This document shows positions 46,893 to 57,455 of a DNA stretch of 62,864 nt, piece after piece. The DNA is from Gammaproteobacteria bacterium (GTDB lineage Bacteria > Pseudomonadota > Gammaproteobacteria > UBA5861). The stretch is taken from contig JAKSCV010000085.1 of assembly GCA_022360445.1 (NCBI GenBank), forward strand, positions 1 through 62,864, given 5' to 3'. The translations under genes were made by a program, and so were the position numbers. The notes beneath the pieces were generated by a model, which was not told the DNA's origin, ran no database searches, and saw only the letters and a list, made by a program, of their open reading frames with translations. The number at the start of each line of letters is the position of its first letter. Position 1 is the first letter of the stretch.

Positions 46893-46915
46893 AGAATGTC
46901 GCATTCAGCGAATGA

Positions 46916-47998
46916 ATGGTTATGTTGATAAAGTCCAATACTCCAATCCAATTTCAGTATCCGCGTACAGCAGATGTTCAGCACGATCTTGGTGTGATGT
47001 CTGATGGCCAGAAAGAAGCTTTAATTGCCCGTATTAAAGAGCAATTAAAGTCACGTGATGCTGTTTTGGTTGCCCATTACTATACCGATGATAATATTCA
47101 GCGCATTGCGGATGAAACTGGTGGCTGTGTCTCTGATTCACTGGAGATGGCAAGGTTTGGCAGTGAGCAGTCAGCAGAGGCATTAGTCGTTGCGGGTGTT
47201 CGGTTTATGGGTGAAACCGCAAAAATTTTAAATCCGGAAAAAAGAATTTTAATGCCCACATTGGAAGCCACCTGCTCACTGGATTTGGGCTGCCCGATTG
47301 ATGAGTTCAGTGCATTTTGCGATGAACACCCAGACCGAACCGTCGTGGTCTATGCGAATACGAGTGCTGCTGTCAAGGCGCGTGCTGACTGGGTGGTAAC
47401 ATCGGGGATTGCACTCAAATTGATTAAGCACCTTGCTGAGCAGGGGGAAAAAATTTTGTGGGGGCCAGATAAGCACCTGGGTGGTTATCTTGTCAGAGAA
47501 ACCGGTGCGGATATGTTGCTGTGGAACGGGTCATGTATTGTACATGACGAGTTTAAAGCTACAGAGCTTTTAAAGCTTAAGGAAAGTCATCCCAAAGCGG
47601 CTGTACTGGTTCACCCTGAGTCTCCAGAGGAAGTGACTCGGCTAGCAGATGTCGTGGGCTCAACAACACAGTTGATCAATGCTGTGCGTACGTTAGCGAA
47701 TAAAACGTTTATCGTTGCTACCGATAATCAGATTTTCTACAAAATGCGCCAGATAGCGCCAGATAAAACATTTATTGACGCGCCAACAGGTGGTGTGGGC
47801 GCGACGTGTAACAGTTGCGCTCACTGTCCATGGATGGCAATGAACAGCTTACAGCAGCTCTCTAAATGTCTCGATGAAAATTCCAACGAAGTGCATGTAG
47901 ATCCGTTGCTGCAAGTTAAAGCGGTTCGGCCGCTAAAGAGAATGTTGGCTTTTAGTCAGTCCTTAAATGTTAATGTCTTTGGGACAGGCACAGCTTAG
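46916..47998 (+). CDS. nadA: Quinolinate synthase
   Basis: 360 residues. It makes quinolinate for NAD from iminoaspartate and dihydroxyacetone phosphate with a [4Fe-4S] cluster. It has [20 protein letters not shown], the cluster cysteines in [12 protein letters not shown] and [18 protein letters not shown], and the [10 protein letters not shown] motif. It is transcribed as a single gene, depending on the isc system for its cluster. Confidence 0.96.
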   Translation: MVMLIKSNTPIQFQYPRTADVQHDLGVMSDGQKEALIARIKEQLKSRDAVLVAHYYTDDNIQRIADETGGCVSDSLEMARFGSEQSAEALVVAGVRFMGETAKILNPEKRILMPTLEATCSLDLGCPIDEFSAFCDEHPDRTVVVYANTSAAVKARADWVVTSGIALKLIKHLAEQGEKILWGPDKHLGGYLVRETGADMLLWNGSCIVHDEFKATELLKLKESHPKAAVLVHPESPEEVTRLADVVGSTTQLINAVRTLANKTFIVATDNQIFYKMRQIAPDKTFIDAPTGGVGATCNSCAHCPWMAMNSLQQLSKCLDENSNEVHVDPLLQVKAVRPLKRMLAFSQSLNVNVFGTGTA

Positions 47999-48119
47999 CA
48001 TTGTTTGAAATGACAGGCCGAATAGTATTACACTGGCTGGGTTTTGCATGTGTTTTTTTTCATTCAGGTTTACATAGAGGTGGTGTGATCACAGTATGCA
48101 GTTAGGTAAAGGTAAGCAG

Positions 48120-48632
48120 ATGGCGCAGCAGTCGTTCTCAAAAGAAGAGTTGCTTGCGTGTGCGCGAGGGGAAATGTTTGGTGAAAATAATGCCCAACTG
48201 CCATTGCCAAATATGTTGATGGTGGATGAAGTCAACTACATCTCAGCTGAAGGGGGTCTCTATGAAAAAGGTGAAATCCGCGCTGAGCTGAATATCAATC
48301 CTGATCTATGGTTTTTTGAGTGTCACTTTCAGGGGGATCCAGTGATGCCGGGTTGCTTAGGCCTGGACGCTATGTGGCAACTCGTTGGCTTTTTTCTGGC
48401 CTGGAAAGGTAATCCTGGTAGAGGGCGTGCTCTCGGAGCCAGTGAAGTTAAATTTACGGGGCAAGTTTTACCAACTGCTAAGAAGGTGACTTATCACTTG
48501 CACTTAAAGCGTCTGATCGAAAGAAAGCTTGTGATGGGTATTGCTGATGGCAGTATGTTTGTAGACGGACGTGAAATATACACAGCGAAGGATTTACGTG
48601 TTGGATTATTCACATCAACAGACGATTTCTAG
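48120..48632 (+). CDS. fabA: 3-hydroxydecanoyl-ACP dehydratase/isomerase
   Basis: 170 residues from the ATG giving [20 protein letters not shown] (E. coli 172); the ATG at 48096 adds eight residues. It makes and isomerises trans-2-decenoyl-ACP for unsaturated fatty acids. The catalytic histidine is in [19 protein letters not shown] and the aspartate in GLDAMWQL. It is followed by fabB after 24 bp. Confidence 0.96.
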   Translation: MAQQSFSKEELLACARGEMFGENNAQLPLPNMLMVDEVNYISAEGGLYEKGEIRAELNINPDLWFFECHFQGDPVMPGCLGLDAMWQLVGFFLAWKGNPGRGRALGASEVKFTGQVLPTAKKVTYHLHLKRLIERKLVMGIADGSMFVDGREIYTAKDLRVGLFTSTDDF

Positions 48633-48656
48633 CGTAAACGCAGGATTAATATAAGT

Positions 48657-49874
48657 ATGAGGCGTGCAGTGATTACAGGAGTGGGTATTGTCTCCTGTTT
48701 GGGGAATCATAAAAATGATGTCCTTGAAAGCTTAAAGCAAGGCCGTTCCGGAATTCGTTTTAACCACGAGTATGCTGAAGTGGGTATGCGGAGTCATGTA
48801 TCTGGAACACCAAAGATTGATCTCAAAGCAAGCATTGATCGTAAGCACTATCGCTTTATGGGGCAGGCTGCAGCGTATGCTTATTTATCAATGCAACAGG
48901 CTATTGAGGATGCCGGTTTAGAGGATGCCGATATTTCCAATACCCGCACAGGCATTATTGCTGGTTCTGGCGGCGGTTCACCTTCTAATCAGGTAGAGTC
49001 AGCAGATATTATGCGCGCCAAAGGTCTTCGGCGGGTTGGGGCTTTTCGAGTGACTCAAACTATGGGGAGTACTGTTTCAGCCTGCCTTGCGACACCGTTT
49101 AAAATCAAAGGTGTAAATTACTCCATTTCTTCCGCATGTGCCACAAGTGCACACTGCATAATCAGTGCGGTTGAGCAGATTCTACTCAACAAGCAAGATA
49201 TTGTGTTCGCTGGAGGCGGGGAAGAGGAGCATTGGACATCATCTTGCTTGTTTGATGCCATGGGCGCTTTGTCCACTCAATACAATGAGACACCGGAAAA
49301 AGCTTCGCGCACATATGATGCTGATCGGGATGGCTTTGTCATTGCCGGTGGTGGGGGCATGCTCGTTGTTGAAGAGCTTGAGCATGCTCTTGCGCGAGGT
49401 GCAAAAATTTATGCCGAAATCGTAGGTTGCGGTGCGACTTCCGATGGCCACGATATGGTAGCTCCGTCAGGTGAAGGGGGGCTGCGAAGCATGCAGAATG
49501 CATTATCAACGGTTGATGGCCCCATTGACTACATCAATGCGCATGGCACCAGTACGCCCAGTGGTGATATTCCCGAGCTAAATGCCATTAAGTCAGTGTT
49601 TGGTGATCAAATCCCACCTATCAGTTCAACGAAATCGCTTTCTGGCCATTCCTTGGGCGCAGCCGGTGTGCAAGAAGCCATTTATTCGCTGCTGATGATG
49701 GAGAATCACTTCATTGCAGCGTCTGCGAATATTGAAACGCTTGATCCGGAAGCGGCCAATATGCCGATCGTAAGCCAGCGACAGGATAATGTTACCTTGC
49801 AGCGGGTCCTTTCAAACAGCTTTGGGTTTGGTGGTACGAACGCAACATTGGTATTGCAAAAGTACAAAGCCTAA
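48657..49874 (+). CDS. fabB: 3-oxoacyl-ACP synthase I
   Basis: 405 residues. Elongates cis-3-decenoyl-ACP from FabA. The catalytic triad is Cys in [10 protein letters not shown] (about 163), His in [12 protein letters not shown] (about 298) and His in [14 protein letters not shown] (about 333). Convergent with flgL, which ends 19 bp away. Confidence 0.96.
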   Translation: MRRAVITGVGIVSCLGNHKNDVLESLKQGRSGIRFNHEYAEVGMRSHVSGTPKIDLKASIDRKHYRFMGQAAAYAYLSMQQAIEDAGLEDADISNTRTGIIAGSGGGSPSNQVESADIMRAKGLRRVGAFRVTQTMGSTVSACLATPFKIKGVNYSISSACATSAHCIISAVEQILLNKQDIVFAGGGEEEHWTSSCLFDAMGALSTQYNETPEKASRTYDADRDGFVIAGGGGMLVVEELEHALARGAKIYAEIVGCGATSDGHDMVAPSGEGGLRSMQNALSTVDGPIDYINAHGTSTPSGDIPELNAIKSVFGDQIPPISSTKSLSGHSLGAAGVQEAIYSLLMMENHFIAASANIETLDPEAANMPIVSQRQDNVTLQRVLSNSFGFGGTNATLVLQKYKA

Positions 49875-49894
49875 TGACGGCTCCCGAGGCTTGT
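49864..49894. terminator. Weak hairpin between fabB and flgL
   Basis: ACAAAGCCT and AGGCTTGT pair with one bulged A around a 14-base loop, spanning the fabB stop and the end of flgL. On the minus strand the stem is followed by ACTTTTG. It is a weak candidate bidirectional terminator. Confidence 0.3.
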
Positions 49895-51102
49895 TACCGT
49901 AAGTAATTAAACAAACTATTACCTTCAATTCGGGCGAAAGAAGCTTGGGCTGCCTCCAATGCGAACATTTGGAACTGAAGCTGGCCGATGGCTTCTACGT
50001 AATCCAAGTCTTGCAGTTGGGACAGTGTGCTTTGTATCTGGAGTTCGTAAGCTTCATTTTGATCGTGTTGTGAATCAAGTGAGTTCAATCGCGCTCCGGT
50101 TTGAGTGCGGAACTCTGTCACGTTGTCGAGCGCTTTGCCCAGGTCGTCAATCGCTGTTCCCATAACGGCGCTGACTCGTGTGTCATCTGCAGCCGTGGGT
50201 GTAGGGGCTTCCAGGGTAGACGCAAGCTTTTCAAGCGTGAAAAAAATACTCTGACTTTTTCCCGGTTGGACGAAAAACTGATCTCCGGTCGCAGGAGTGC
50301 TTTTAATGACCGTTTCAATACCCTCAAACTCAATCGTGTCGCCAGAAACATAACTGTCTGAATGGACTGTGCTACCGGTGCTTTCGTTAATGACATCGTA
50401 ATTTGATGGTCCTGTAAATTCGATCCGATAACGGTCGCCTGTTATGACGTCTGGATTTGTAGGGTAGGCTGGACTGATGGCGCCGCTACCCGTGTTGCTG
50501 ATGTCGGTCTCAGTGGCAAAAGCGTAGTTGCTGGGGACGTCAAAAAAGATATCAAATCCAGAGTCCCCCGTTTTGATTTGCTTGGACTCACTGACTTGGA
50601 TAAAGCGCGCACCCTGGTCACCGGCGAAGCTGACATGCTCTTTATTTCCAAATTTTTCTGTTACAAACGGCTTTTGCTGGCCTTGATAGCCTGAAAAGAG
50701 ATAGTCGCCATTAGCATCGACGGTATTGCCCAGGGAGGTCAGCTCGCCAATGCGTTCTCGAATTTCGCTGGCAATCGCGCGTCTGGCATCGTCACCTAAA
50801 GCGGTATTATTGCCCTGAATGGCCAACTCCCGGGCGCGCTGAAGAATGAGGGTTGCATCGTTAAGTACCGTTTCCTCAAGCGCTAAGCGGTTTTCCGCAA
50901 TGGTAATATTTTCTTGAAACTGTTGGGTCTGCTGAGAAGTCTGCTCAAGGTTGAGCACCCTGCCCATGGTTGCGGGCGCATCGGATGGCCGCAAGTGCTG
51001 CTTCCCAGATGTAATCTGGTTTTGCAGTTTGGCAATATCGACTTGATGGCGCTGCATACTCGCCAGGCTTTGTAAGAAAACTTGTGAACTTGAAACTCGC
51101 AC
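49894..51102 (-). CDS. flgL: Flagellar hook-associated protein 3
   Basis: 402 residues from GTG, with AAGG about ten bases upstream. Flagellin-like N- and C-terminal helices (HQVDIAKLQNQITSGKQHLR and the C-terminal QLQFQMFALEAAQASFARIE) flank a variable middle. It forms the outer part of the hook-filament junction. It ends the flg operon. Confidence 0.93.
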   Translation of the reverse strand: MRVSSSQVFLQSLASMQRHQVDIAKLQNQITSGKQHLRPSDAPATMGRVLNLEQTSQQTQQFQENITIAENRLALEETVLNDATLILQRARELAIQGNNTALGDDARRAIASEIRERIGELTSLGNTVDANGDYLFSGYQGQQKPFVTEKFGNKEHVSFAGDQGARFIQVSESKQIKTGDSGFDIFFDVPSNYAFATETDISNTGSGAISPAYPTNPDVITGDRYRIEFTGPSNYDVINESTGSTVHSDSYVSGDTIEFEGIETVIKSTPATGDQFFVQPGKSQSIFFTLEKLASTLEAPTPTAADDTRVSAVMGTAIDDLGKALDNVTEFRTQTGARLNSLDSQHDQNEAYELQIQSTLSQLQDLDYVEAIGQLQFQMFALEAAQASFARIEGNSLFNYLR

Positions 51103-51127
51103 AGTCTTAACCTTCGTTCATCATTGC

Positions 51128-53023
51128 CTAAAAGGCATTAAGGAGTGTTTGGAAAATCGTATTCGCTGTCTGAATGACGCGGGCAGAGGCTTCATACGCT
51201 TGTTGGAAACGGAGTAAATCGGCAGCTTCTTCGTCCAAATTAACACCTGCGAAGTTCTCTCGCCGCGCTTCAAGTGTCGTATACAAAGATGTTTGTGCCT
51301 CTTTATTAATTTCAGCGTAGCGCGTTTGAGAGCCGACATCGGCAACCATGGCGCTGTACACTTCTTGAAAGTTGGCGGTACCGCTGAGTAAGGTATCGCG
51401 GCCTTGCAGCTCGGCAAGTGCCAGCATGTTGCGGTTGTCCGATGAGCCATTGACGTTGGCTTCAACCGTGAAGCGGTCACCGACTTGCGGTGTGCCGGAG
51501 ATTTCGATCCGCCAGCCGTTAAAGTCAATCGGGCTATTGGACGTATAGGCCTGGTTGGCCAGCAACACGGCTCCTGTTGATGGGTCCACTAGGTCGAAAT
51601 GGGTGGCGGGGTCATTAAACTGTACCTGCACCGAGTGGAGTAAATCCGGGTGGTTCACATCGATGACAGCGCCCGTGTCGACGACAGCATTGCCTTGGTT
51701 GTTTGGATGCACAGCAGTTCTGATGGGGGAGGCGGCGGCGATATCTTCTGTTCGGCTGATGACGGATGTAAAGGTCTGAGACGCCTCAAGGGTCGGTTGA
51801 ATTAGAAAACTATCACCTGCGGAGGCGGCACCGCTTGTTTGGATAGTCAGTCCATCAATGGTCAAATTGGGCCCGGCGCCAGTGACTGCGCTGGATTGAT
51901 CCAGTGACGAAACGGTCCAGTTTGTCCCGTCGAATGTTGCTTGGTAATTTTGCGTCGTCAAGGAGGAGACATCGGTAATCGCAGCGGCAACGGTTGCTGA
52001 CCCTGTATTGCTGCTGTGAGGCATGGTATTGGGCTGGCCGATTTGGAAAAAGTCGGTTCCAAGTTGCCCTTCCAGGGTCATCCCCTGGTGATGCTGCTCA
52101 TTAAAGGACTCGGCAATGCCGATAGCAACAAGGCCAAGCTGATTACGCACGCCATCGAGCATTTCACGGCGAAAGTCGAGTAAGCCGCCCAGTTCGCCTC
52201 CTGATAGGGTGTCCGTGATATCAATATTCGACGGAATGCCATCATACACGATGCGTTCGCGCGTCGGGTTTGCTGGGTCGCGAACCGTACGAAGCTGTGA
52301 AACCGTATGTTGACTAAGTAAGTTTTGTCCTTGTGGTGCGAAGATATCGACCGTGTTGTTGGCATTTTCAATAACATCGATATCGATCAATGCGCTCATA
52401 TCTGCCAGTAGCTGATCGCGGTGGTCGAGGAGGTCGGGCGGTGTGGTCTCCAAACCATTTGCGCGAGCGGCAACGATCTCTTTATTAACATGGTCAATAG
52501 AGCGCACAAATCCGTTGATGTCGTTGACAATTTCACGCGTTCTTTCACTCACTTGCTGGTCTTGGTCAGCAAAGCGGCGATCAAAGTATTGAAAGCGTTG
52601 TGACAAGGCATCTGCCTGGTAGATCAGCGCGATACGGGCATCAGTGGATGCCGGGGCATCCGCAATATCCTGCACCGCACTGAAAAAATCCTGCAATGCG
52701 GGTGTGATGCCGCCTTCCGGGTCAGCCAGGACATCATCAACGAGTGCGGCAAGTGTGTGCAGTGTATCCAGTCGGGACTGTTCTGACTGAACGTGGCGGA
52801 GTTCCGAGGTAATAAACTGGTCGTGATAGCGTTCAATGCTGCTGACAAGCACCCCGTTACCAATGCCTATACCTGACAGATTATCAGGCCTTTGTGCGAC
52901 CGTTTCCACACGCTGGCGGCTGTAGCCTGGGGTGCTGGCATTGGCAATATTGTGGCCCGTCGTTGCCAACTGCTGTTGTGCAGTCAGTAAGCCGCTGACG
53001 GCAGTATCCAGAATCCCCGTCAT
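51128..53023 (-). CDS. flgK: Flagellar hook-associated protein 1
   Basis: 631 residues. The N-terminal rod-type motif TAVSGLLTAQQQLATTGHNI precedes NIANASTPGYSRQRVETV, and the C-terminal LDEEAADLLRFQQAYEASAR completes the helical pair. It makes the junction next to the hook, with FlgL distal. GGGAG precedes the ATG. The inner repeats make it longer than the E. coli protein (547). Confidence 0.95.
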   Translation of the reverse strand: MTGILDTAVSGLLTAQQQLATTGHNIANASTPGYSRQRVETVAQRPDNLSGIGIGNGVLVSSIERYHDQFITSELRHVQSEQSRLDTLHTLAALVDDVLADPEGGITPALQDFFSAVQDIADAPASTDARIALIYQADALSQRFQYFDRRFADQDQQVSERTREIVNDINGFVRSIDHVNKEIVAARANGLETTPPDLLDHRDQLLADMSALIDIDVIENANNTVDIFAPQGQNLLSQHTVSQLRTVRDPANPTRERIVYDGIPSNIDITDTLSGGELGGLLDFRREMLDGVRNQLGLVAIGIAESFNEQHHQGMTLEGQLGTDFFQIGQPNTMPHSSNTGSATVAAAITDVSSLTTQNYQATFDGTNWTVSSLDQSSAVTGAGPNLTIDGLTIQTSGAASAGDSFLIQPTLEASQTFTSVISRTEDIAAASPIRTAVHPNNQGNAVVDTGAVIDVNHPDLLHSVQVQFNDPATHFDLVDPSTGAVLLANQAYTSNSPIDFNGWRIEISGTPQVGDRFTVEANVNGSSDNRNMLALAELQGRDTLLSGTANFQEVYSAMVADVGSQTRYAEINKEAQTSLYTTLEARRENFAGVNLDEEAADLLRFQQAYEASARVIQTANTIFQTLLNAF

Positions 53024-53048
53024 ATTCTGCTCCCCTTGCCAGGTTTCA

Positions 53049-53978
53049 TTAACTTGCTAACGGCAGATGGCCGCTTTCCTTAAGTTTCGCCAGGCTATTT
53101 TGTAAGGTTTCACCCCGGGCAATACGCATGATCTTTTCGGCATAATTGGGGTCTGTCGCATAGCCGGCATGTTGTAAAGCCTGTAAAAAGTTTCGGTCAT
53201 CATTGGCGTTTTGCAGAGCGTCCCGGTAGCGTGGCTGACTTTTTAGAAAGTCAACAAAATCATTGACGCCCTCGGCCATTGAATCATAGGCACGGAAGCG
53301 TGCGTGCTGTCGGCTGAATTGGTTCGATTCGTATTCCATGGTTTCTTTCTCCACATAGTGTCCAGGCCATCGCTGATCGGCTTTGATGCCAAAGAAGTTA
53401 AAGCTGGATTTGCCATTATCCGTTGGCACATGCTGTCCCCAGCCTGTTTCCAGTGCCGCTTGTGCGACAACCAGATGGGGATTGATATTCAGATTTTGTG
53501 CCGCACGCTGTGCATGTGGCCAAATTTCAGTCACAAAGTCTTCAGGGGATGCCCATGTTGTTGTGTCAGCTGGTGTGCTTACGTGGGCCGCCGCGGTGTG
53601 TGGTGTGGGAGTATTCGCAGCCTGTGGGCGGTGAGGTAGCTGGGACACTGTTTGTCCAGTGCCTGTTGATGACAGGCGTTGGTTTGCCGTGAGCTGTTCC
53701 ACCAGAACATCCGCAAGGCCGATGCCGCCTCCGGATGAGAGTGAAACAGACAGTTGCTTATCCAGCATGTCACGATAAAAAAGTGATGACTTGCTGGCAA
53801 AAATATCGGTCCCTGGAGATGCTTCGCGCATGCTTTTTAAAACTTGGTTGAGAAACAGGCTTTCAAACTGTTGAGCCACTTGGCGGATATTTTCTGAGGT
53901 TTGCTCTGCTTTGACCTCGCGTTTGAGGCCGCTGAGGCTATTCGCGTCAAAATAGAAGCCTGAATCGGAGATGTCCAT
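53049..53978 (-). CDS. flgJ: Flagellar rod-assembly muramidase FlgJ
   Basis: 309 residues from the ATG giving MDISDSGFYFDANSL, with AGGTT upstream. The N-terminal half caps the rod (FESLFLNQVLKSMREASPG). The C-terminal half is a GH73-type muramidase (VVAQAALETGWGQHV, with the catalytic glutamate) that opens the peptidoglycan. A Q/T-rich linker joins them. Confidence 0.93.
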   Translation of the reverse strand: MDISDSGFYFDANSLSGLKREVKAEQTSENIRQVAQQFESLFLNQVLKSMREASPGTDIFASKSSLFYRDMLDKQLSVSLSSGGGIGLADVLVEQLTANQRLSSTGTGQTVSQLPHRPQAANTPTPHTAAAHVSTPADTTTWASPEDFVTEIWPHAQRAAQNLNINPHLVVAQAALETGWGQHVPTDNGKSSFNFFGIKADQRWPGHYVEKETMEYESNQFSRQHARFRAYDSMAEGVNDFVDFLKSQPRYRDALQNANDDRNFLQALQHAGYATDPNYAEKIMRIARGETLQNSLAKLKESGHLPLAS

Positions 53979-53989
53979 TGTCAACCTTT

Positions 53990-55120
53990 TTAGATGACCA
54001 CAAGCTCAGCGCGCAACGCGCCCACTTGTTTGAGAGCTTCAAGAATAGCGACCAAATCACCCGGGGCTGCGCCAACTTGATTGACCGCTCGGACGATTGC
54101 CTCCAATGTGACACCGGAATCGAAGACAAACATCCGCTTATTTTCCTGTATGACTTCAATATCACTGTTTTGGAACTCGGTTGTTTCGCCTCCTGAAAAG
54201 GGAGGGGGCTGGCTCACATTGTTGTTTGCAGTAATACTGACCGTAAGGCTGCCATGCGTGACGGCAGCCGGGCTGACACGCACCTGACTGCCAATAACCA
54301 CGGTGCCGGTTCGGGAGTTAATAATCACCCGTGCGGGGGCGTCGCCCGGTTCGATGCTTAAATCCTGGATAAACGAAACAAAGCTGACGCGTTGCCCCGG
54401 GTCCCGTGGTGCATTTACGCGCACAGTCACCGCATCAATCGGCGCTGCCGTGCCTTGCCCTACAATCGTATTAATTTGCTTAGCCATGCGTTGGGCTGAG
54501 GTAAAGTCGGCGGTATTCAAATTCAGGTAGATGGCGTCGCTATTGGCAAACGGATTAGGCACGCTGCGTTCAACGGTCGCGCCGTTGGGAATGCGTCCGA
54601 CACTTGGAATATTCACGGTAATTTTTGAGCCATCAGGTGAGTCTACGCCAAAGCCGCCAACAATGAGATTGCCTTGGGCAATCGCATAGACCTGACCATC
54701 GACGCCGCGTAGCGGGGTCATTAATAGTGTGCCGCCGCGAAGACTTTTGGAGTCACCTAGCGATGATGCCGTGATATCAATTAATTGGCCGGGTTTAGCA
54801 AAGGCCGGTAAATCGGCATGAACCGTGACTGCCGCAATATTTTTGGAGCTGGGGTTAACATTGTCAGGCAGTGTGATCCCGTACTTGCTGATCAGCGCTT
54901 TAAGACTTTGACCTGTAAATTGTGTTTGATTGACAGAATCCCCCGTGCCATTTAAACCCACCACTAGGCCGTAACCCAGGAGTTGATTCTTGCGCACGCC
55001 GGCGATGCTGGTTAAGTCTTTTATGCGTTCCGCGTAAGCCTGGTTCCCGGCATGCATAGCAAGTGCTAAAAGGCCGATGAATATCAACCGCATGAACTGT
55101 GTGCCTTTAAAATGATGCAT
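53990..55120 (-). CDS. flgI: Flagellar P-ring protein FlgI
   Basis: 376 residues. A signal peptide ([21 protein letters not shown]) precedes [20 protein letters not shown]. FlgI makes the periplasmic P ring of the rod with FlgA as chaperone. ATG at 55093 is an alternative start. It follows flgH after 20 bp. Confidence 0.95.
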   Translation of the reverse strand: MHHFKGTQFMRLIFIGLLALAMHAGNQAYAERIKDLTSIAGVRKNQLLGYGLVVGLNGTGDSVNQTQFTGQSLKALISKYGITLPDNVNPSSKNIAAVTVHADLPAFAKPGQLIDITASSLGDSKSLRGGTLLMTPLRGVDGQVYAIAQGNLIVGGFGVDSPDGSKITVNIPSVGRIPNGATVERSVPNPFANSDAIYLNLNTADFTSAQRMAKQINTIVGQGTAAPIDAVTVRVNAPRDPGQRVSFVSFIQDLSIEPGDAPARVIINSRTGTVVIGSQVRVSPAAVTHGSLTVSITANNNVSQPPPFSGGETTEFQNSDIEVIQENKRMFVFDSGVTLEAIVRAVNQVGAAPGDLVAILEALKQVGALRAELVVI

Positions 55121-55140
55121 AGTCTCAATTCCTGCCAGCT

Positions 55141-55869
55141 TTAGAAGGGCCAGTATTTTCCGCTCAATATGCGAGACAGCCAGCCTTTTTGATTCGAATC
55201 GGCAAGCGTGCCTGCGCCACCGTAGTGAACGCGGGCATTTGCGATGCGGCTGGAAAAGACACTGTTATCGGGTCGAATATCCTCGGGCCGAACAATGCCG
55301 GATAAGCGAAGTGATTCGGCTCCCTGGTTAATGGATACGATTTTTTCACCTCGAACGACCAGATTGCCGTTTGACAGAACTTTACTCACCATGACAGTAA
55401 TGTTGCCTTCCAGGCTATTGCTTTGGCTGCTATTGCCGGAGCCGCTGAAATTCCGACTGGCGTCCAACGAGGCACCTAAAATGGCGTTACCATTGTGCGT
55501 TACAGGCGTGCCCAGAAGAGTGGGTGATCCCATTTTCCAGGTATTATCTTTGGCTGTCGATGTGGCCGAGCGAGTGACGGCGTCTGTTTGTTCTTCGAGG
55601 ATAATGGTCAAAATATCGCCTGTTCGGTATGCCTTATTATTGCGGAAGAGCTCGATAGATGTTGCAGGCTGGTAGATGGCGCCATTTTGAGAGCGAACCA
55701 CCTCGGGCGGATCGTTGACCATGATCGGGGCGTACCGAGCGTCTGGTTCAATCACCCGTTCCGCAGGAGCGCATGCCGCCAGTGATGTGAGAATTAGGAT
55801 CCAGCCACAGCCCTTACCCCAATGCGCTTTGAAGGTTGGCGGGTGCGTTATTCGTGTGGGCACGTTCAT
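55141..55869 (-). CDS. flgH: Flagellar L-ring lipoprotein FlgH
   Basis: 242 residues. A signal segment ends [13 protein letters not shown] with a lipobox cysteine at about residue 33; Lgt modifies it. FlgH forms the L ring in the outer membrane. The motif [22 protein letters not shown] and the C-terminal [12 protein letters not shown] are conserved. The N-terminal extension before the signal is long. Confidence 0.93.
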   Translation of the reverse strand: MNVPTRITHPPTFKAHWGKGCGWILILTSLAACAPAERVIEPDARYAPIMVNDPPEVVRSQNGAIYQPATSIELFRNNKAYRTGDILTIILEEQTDAVTRSATSTAKDNTWKMGSPTLLGTPVTHNGNAILGASLDASRNFSGSGNSSQSNSLEGNITVMVSKVLSNGNLVVRGEKIVSINQGAESLRLSGIVRPEDIRPDNSVFSSRIANARVHYGGAGTLADSNQKGWLSRILSGKYWPF

Positions 55870-55877
55870 CGCTTCAC

Positions 55878-56663
55878 CTATACGTTGTTATTCAGGTATT
55901 GCAGCATGTCGTCTGTGGTTGAAATGGCCTTGGAATTCATTTCGTAGGCGCGTTGGGTTTCGATCATGCCGACCATTTCTTCGACGATGTTAACGTTTGA
56001 AGTTTCTAAAAAACCCTGTCTCAGTGTCCCCAGACCCTGAGTGGAGGGTAGGCCCACGAGCCCTGCGCCACTGGCCACTGTTTCCTGGTACAGGTTTTCA
56101 CCTAAGGGTTGTAAGCCCGCTGGGTTGATGAAATCGACGATTTGCAGGTTCCCGAGTTGTGTGGGTGCGGTGGCTCCGTCAAGTTGGGCAGAAATAGAGC
56201 CGTCGGCGCCAATTTCGATGCTTTGTGCCCCGGCTGGGACATTAATGTTGGGTTGCAGCTCATAGCCACTGGAAGTGACAAGCCCGCCGGTTGCGCTGAT
56301 TTTGAAACTGCCATCCCGAGTGTAAGCGATGTTCCCGTCAGGGAGGGCGATCTGGAAAAAGCCACGGCCCTGGATGGCAACATCCAGTGCGTTATCGGTT
56401 TGCGAGATGTTGCCCTGTGTATGTAATTTTTCGGTGGCCACAACACGGACACCCGTACCCACCTGAAGACCCGTAGGTAATGCCGTACTCAAGGATGTTT
56501 GTCCGCCAGGTTGCCGGATATTCTGGTAGAATAAATCCTCGAAGACGGCCCGTTCTCTCTTGTAACCTGTGGTGCTGACGTTGGCCAGGTTGTTGGATAT
56601 CACCGCCATGCGGGTTTGTTGGGCGTCCAGCCCGGTTTTTGAAATCCAAAGTGCAGGATTCAT
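55878..56663 (-). CDS. flgG: Flagellar distal rod protein FlgG
   Basis: 261 residues. Rod/hook family with the N-terminal [40 protein letters not shown] and the C-terminal [20 protein letters not shown]. It makes the distal rod. AGGAGATA precedes the ATG. Its sister flgF lies 29 bp upstream. Confidence 0.96.
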   Translation of the reverse strand: MNPALWISKTGLDAQQTRMAVISNNLANVSTTGYKRERAVFEDLFYQNIRQPGGQTSLSTALPTGLQVGTGVRVVATEKLHTQGNISQTDNALDVAIQGRGFFQIALPDGNIAYTRDGSFKISATGGLVTSSGYELQPNINVPAGAQSIEIGADGSISAQLDGATAPTQLGNLQIVDFINPAGLQPLGENLYQETVASGAGLVGLPSTQGLGTLRQGFLETSNVNIVEEMVGMIETQRAYEMNSKAISTTDDMLQYLNNNV

Positions 56664-56692
56664 ACGTTATCTCCTTCATTATTCCTACGCGA

Positions 56693-57433
56693 CTAGGTGA
56701 TGCTCATCAGCTTGGTTGTGGATGCGTCGACTTCTTCGGCAACCTTGAATATTTTGGTTTGAGCCTCGAAGCTGCGGGCGTATTCAATCATGTTGACCAT
56801 GGCTTCAACGGCGTTGACATTGCTCGACTCAATGGCGCCGGGTGTGACTTGTACAAAGGCATCAGGCTCTGCGAGTTCGCCGGATTGCAGCCTAAATAAG
56901 CCATCTGGCCCTTTTTGCATGGTTTTACTGTCTGGGTTAACCAATAGCAATCGGTCAATGTTGGCGAGTTGCCCGGGGGCTGCGCCAATCGGGCGTATCG
57001 TGATGGTGCCGTCGCGGCCGATTAACAGCGATTCGTTCGGGGGAATTGCGATGGGGCCACCGTTGCCCAGGACCAGTAGGCCCTCTCCATTGGTCAGTAA
57101 GCCATTAGGGTCAATGCGAAAGTCTCCCCGGCGGGTGTAAGCTTCTGTGCCGTCGGGAGCTTGAACGCCAATCCAGCCTTCGCCGATGATGCCGACATCC
57201 AGGTTGTGTCCGGTTGACACGAGTGAACCGGCTTGATGGTTAAAACCTGCTCGGGCGTCTTCGGCGTAAGCTCTTGAAGGCTCTCCAGGCCCATAAACCG
57301 GCTGACTTTGAAAAAAGTCGAGGTCAGCTTTAAAACCATAGGTGTTGACGTTCGCCAAGTTGTTGCTATTCGTGCTCTGGGCATACATGACGTTTTTGGC
57401 GCCGGTCATGGAGATGTAGATCATATTATCCAT
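56693..57433 (-). CDS. flgF: Flagellar proximal rod protein FlgF
   Basis: 246 residues. N-terminal MIYISMTGAKNVMYAQSTNS and the rod signature DVGIIGEGWIGVQAPDGTEA, with VEAMVNMIEYARSFEAQTKI at the C-terminus. It is one of the proximal rod proteins with FlgB and FlgC. Confidence 0.94.
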   Translation of the reverse strand: MDNMIYISMTGAKNVMYAQSTNSNNLANVNTYGFKADLDFFQSQPVYGPGEPSRAYAEDARAGFNHQAGSLVSTGHNLDVGIIGEGWIGVQAPDGTEAYTRRGDFRIDPNGLLTNGEGLLVLGNGGPIAIPPNESLLIGRDGTITIRPIGAAPGQLANIDRLLLVNPDSKTMQKGPDGLFRLQSGELAEPDAFVQVTPGAIESSNVNAVEAMVNMIEYARSFEAQTKIFKVAEEVDASTTKLMSIT

Positions 57434-57455
57434 GGGTTAAATCGTCCTTACGTGA

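Noticed and set aside
46656-46915. Small RNA or gene in the tatC-nadA gap
   Set aside because: No open frame with a start signal and no convincing terminator; only a weak promoter candidate for nadA.
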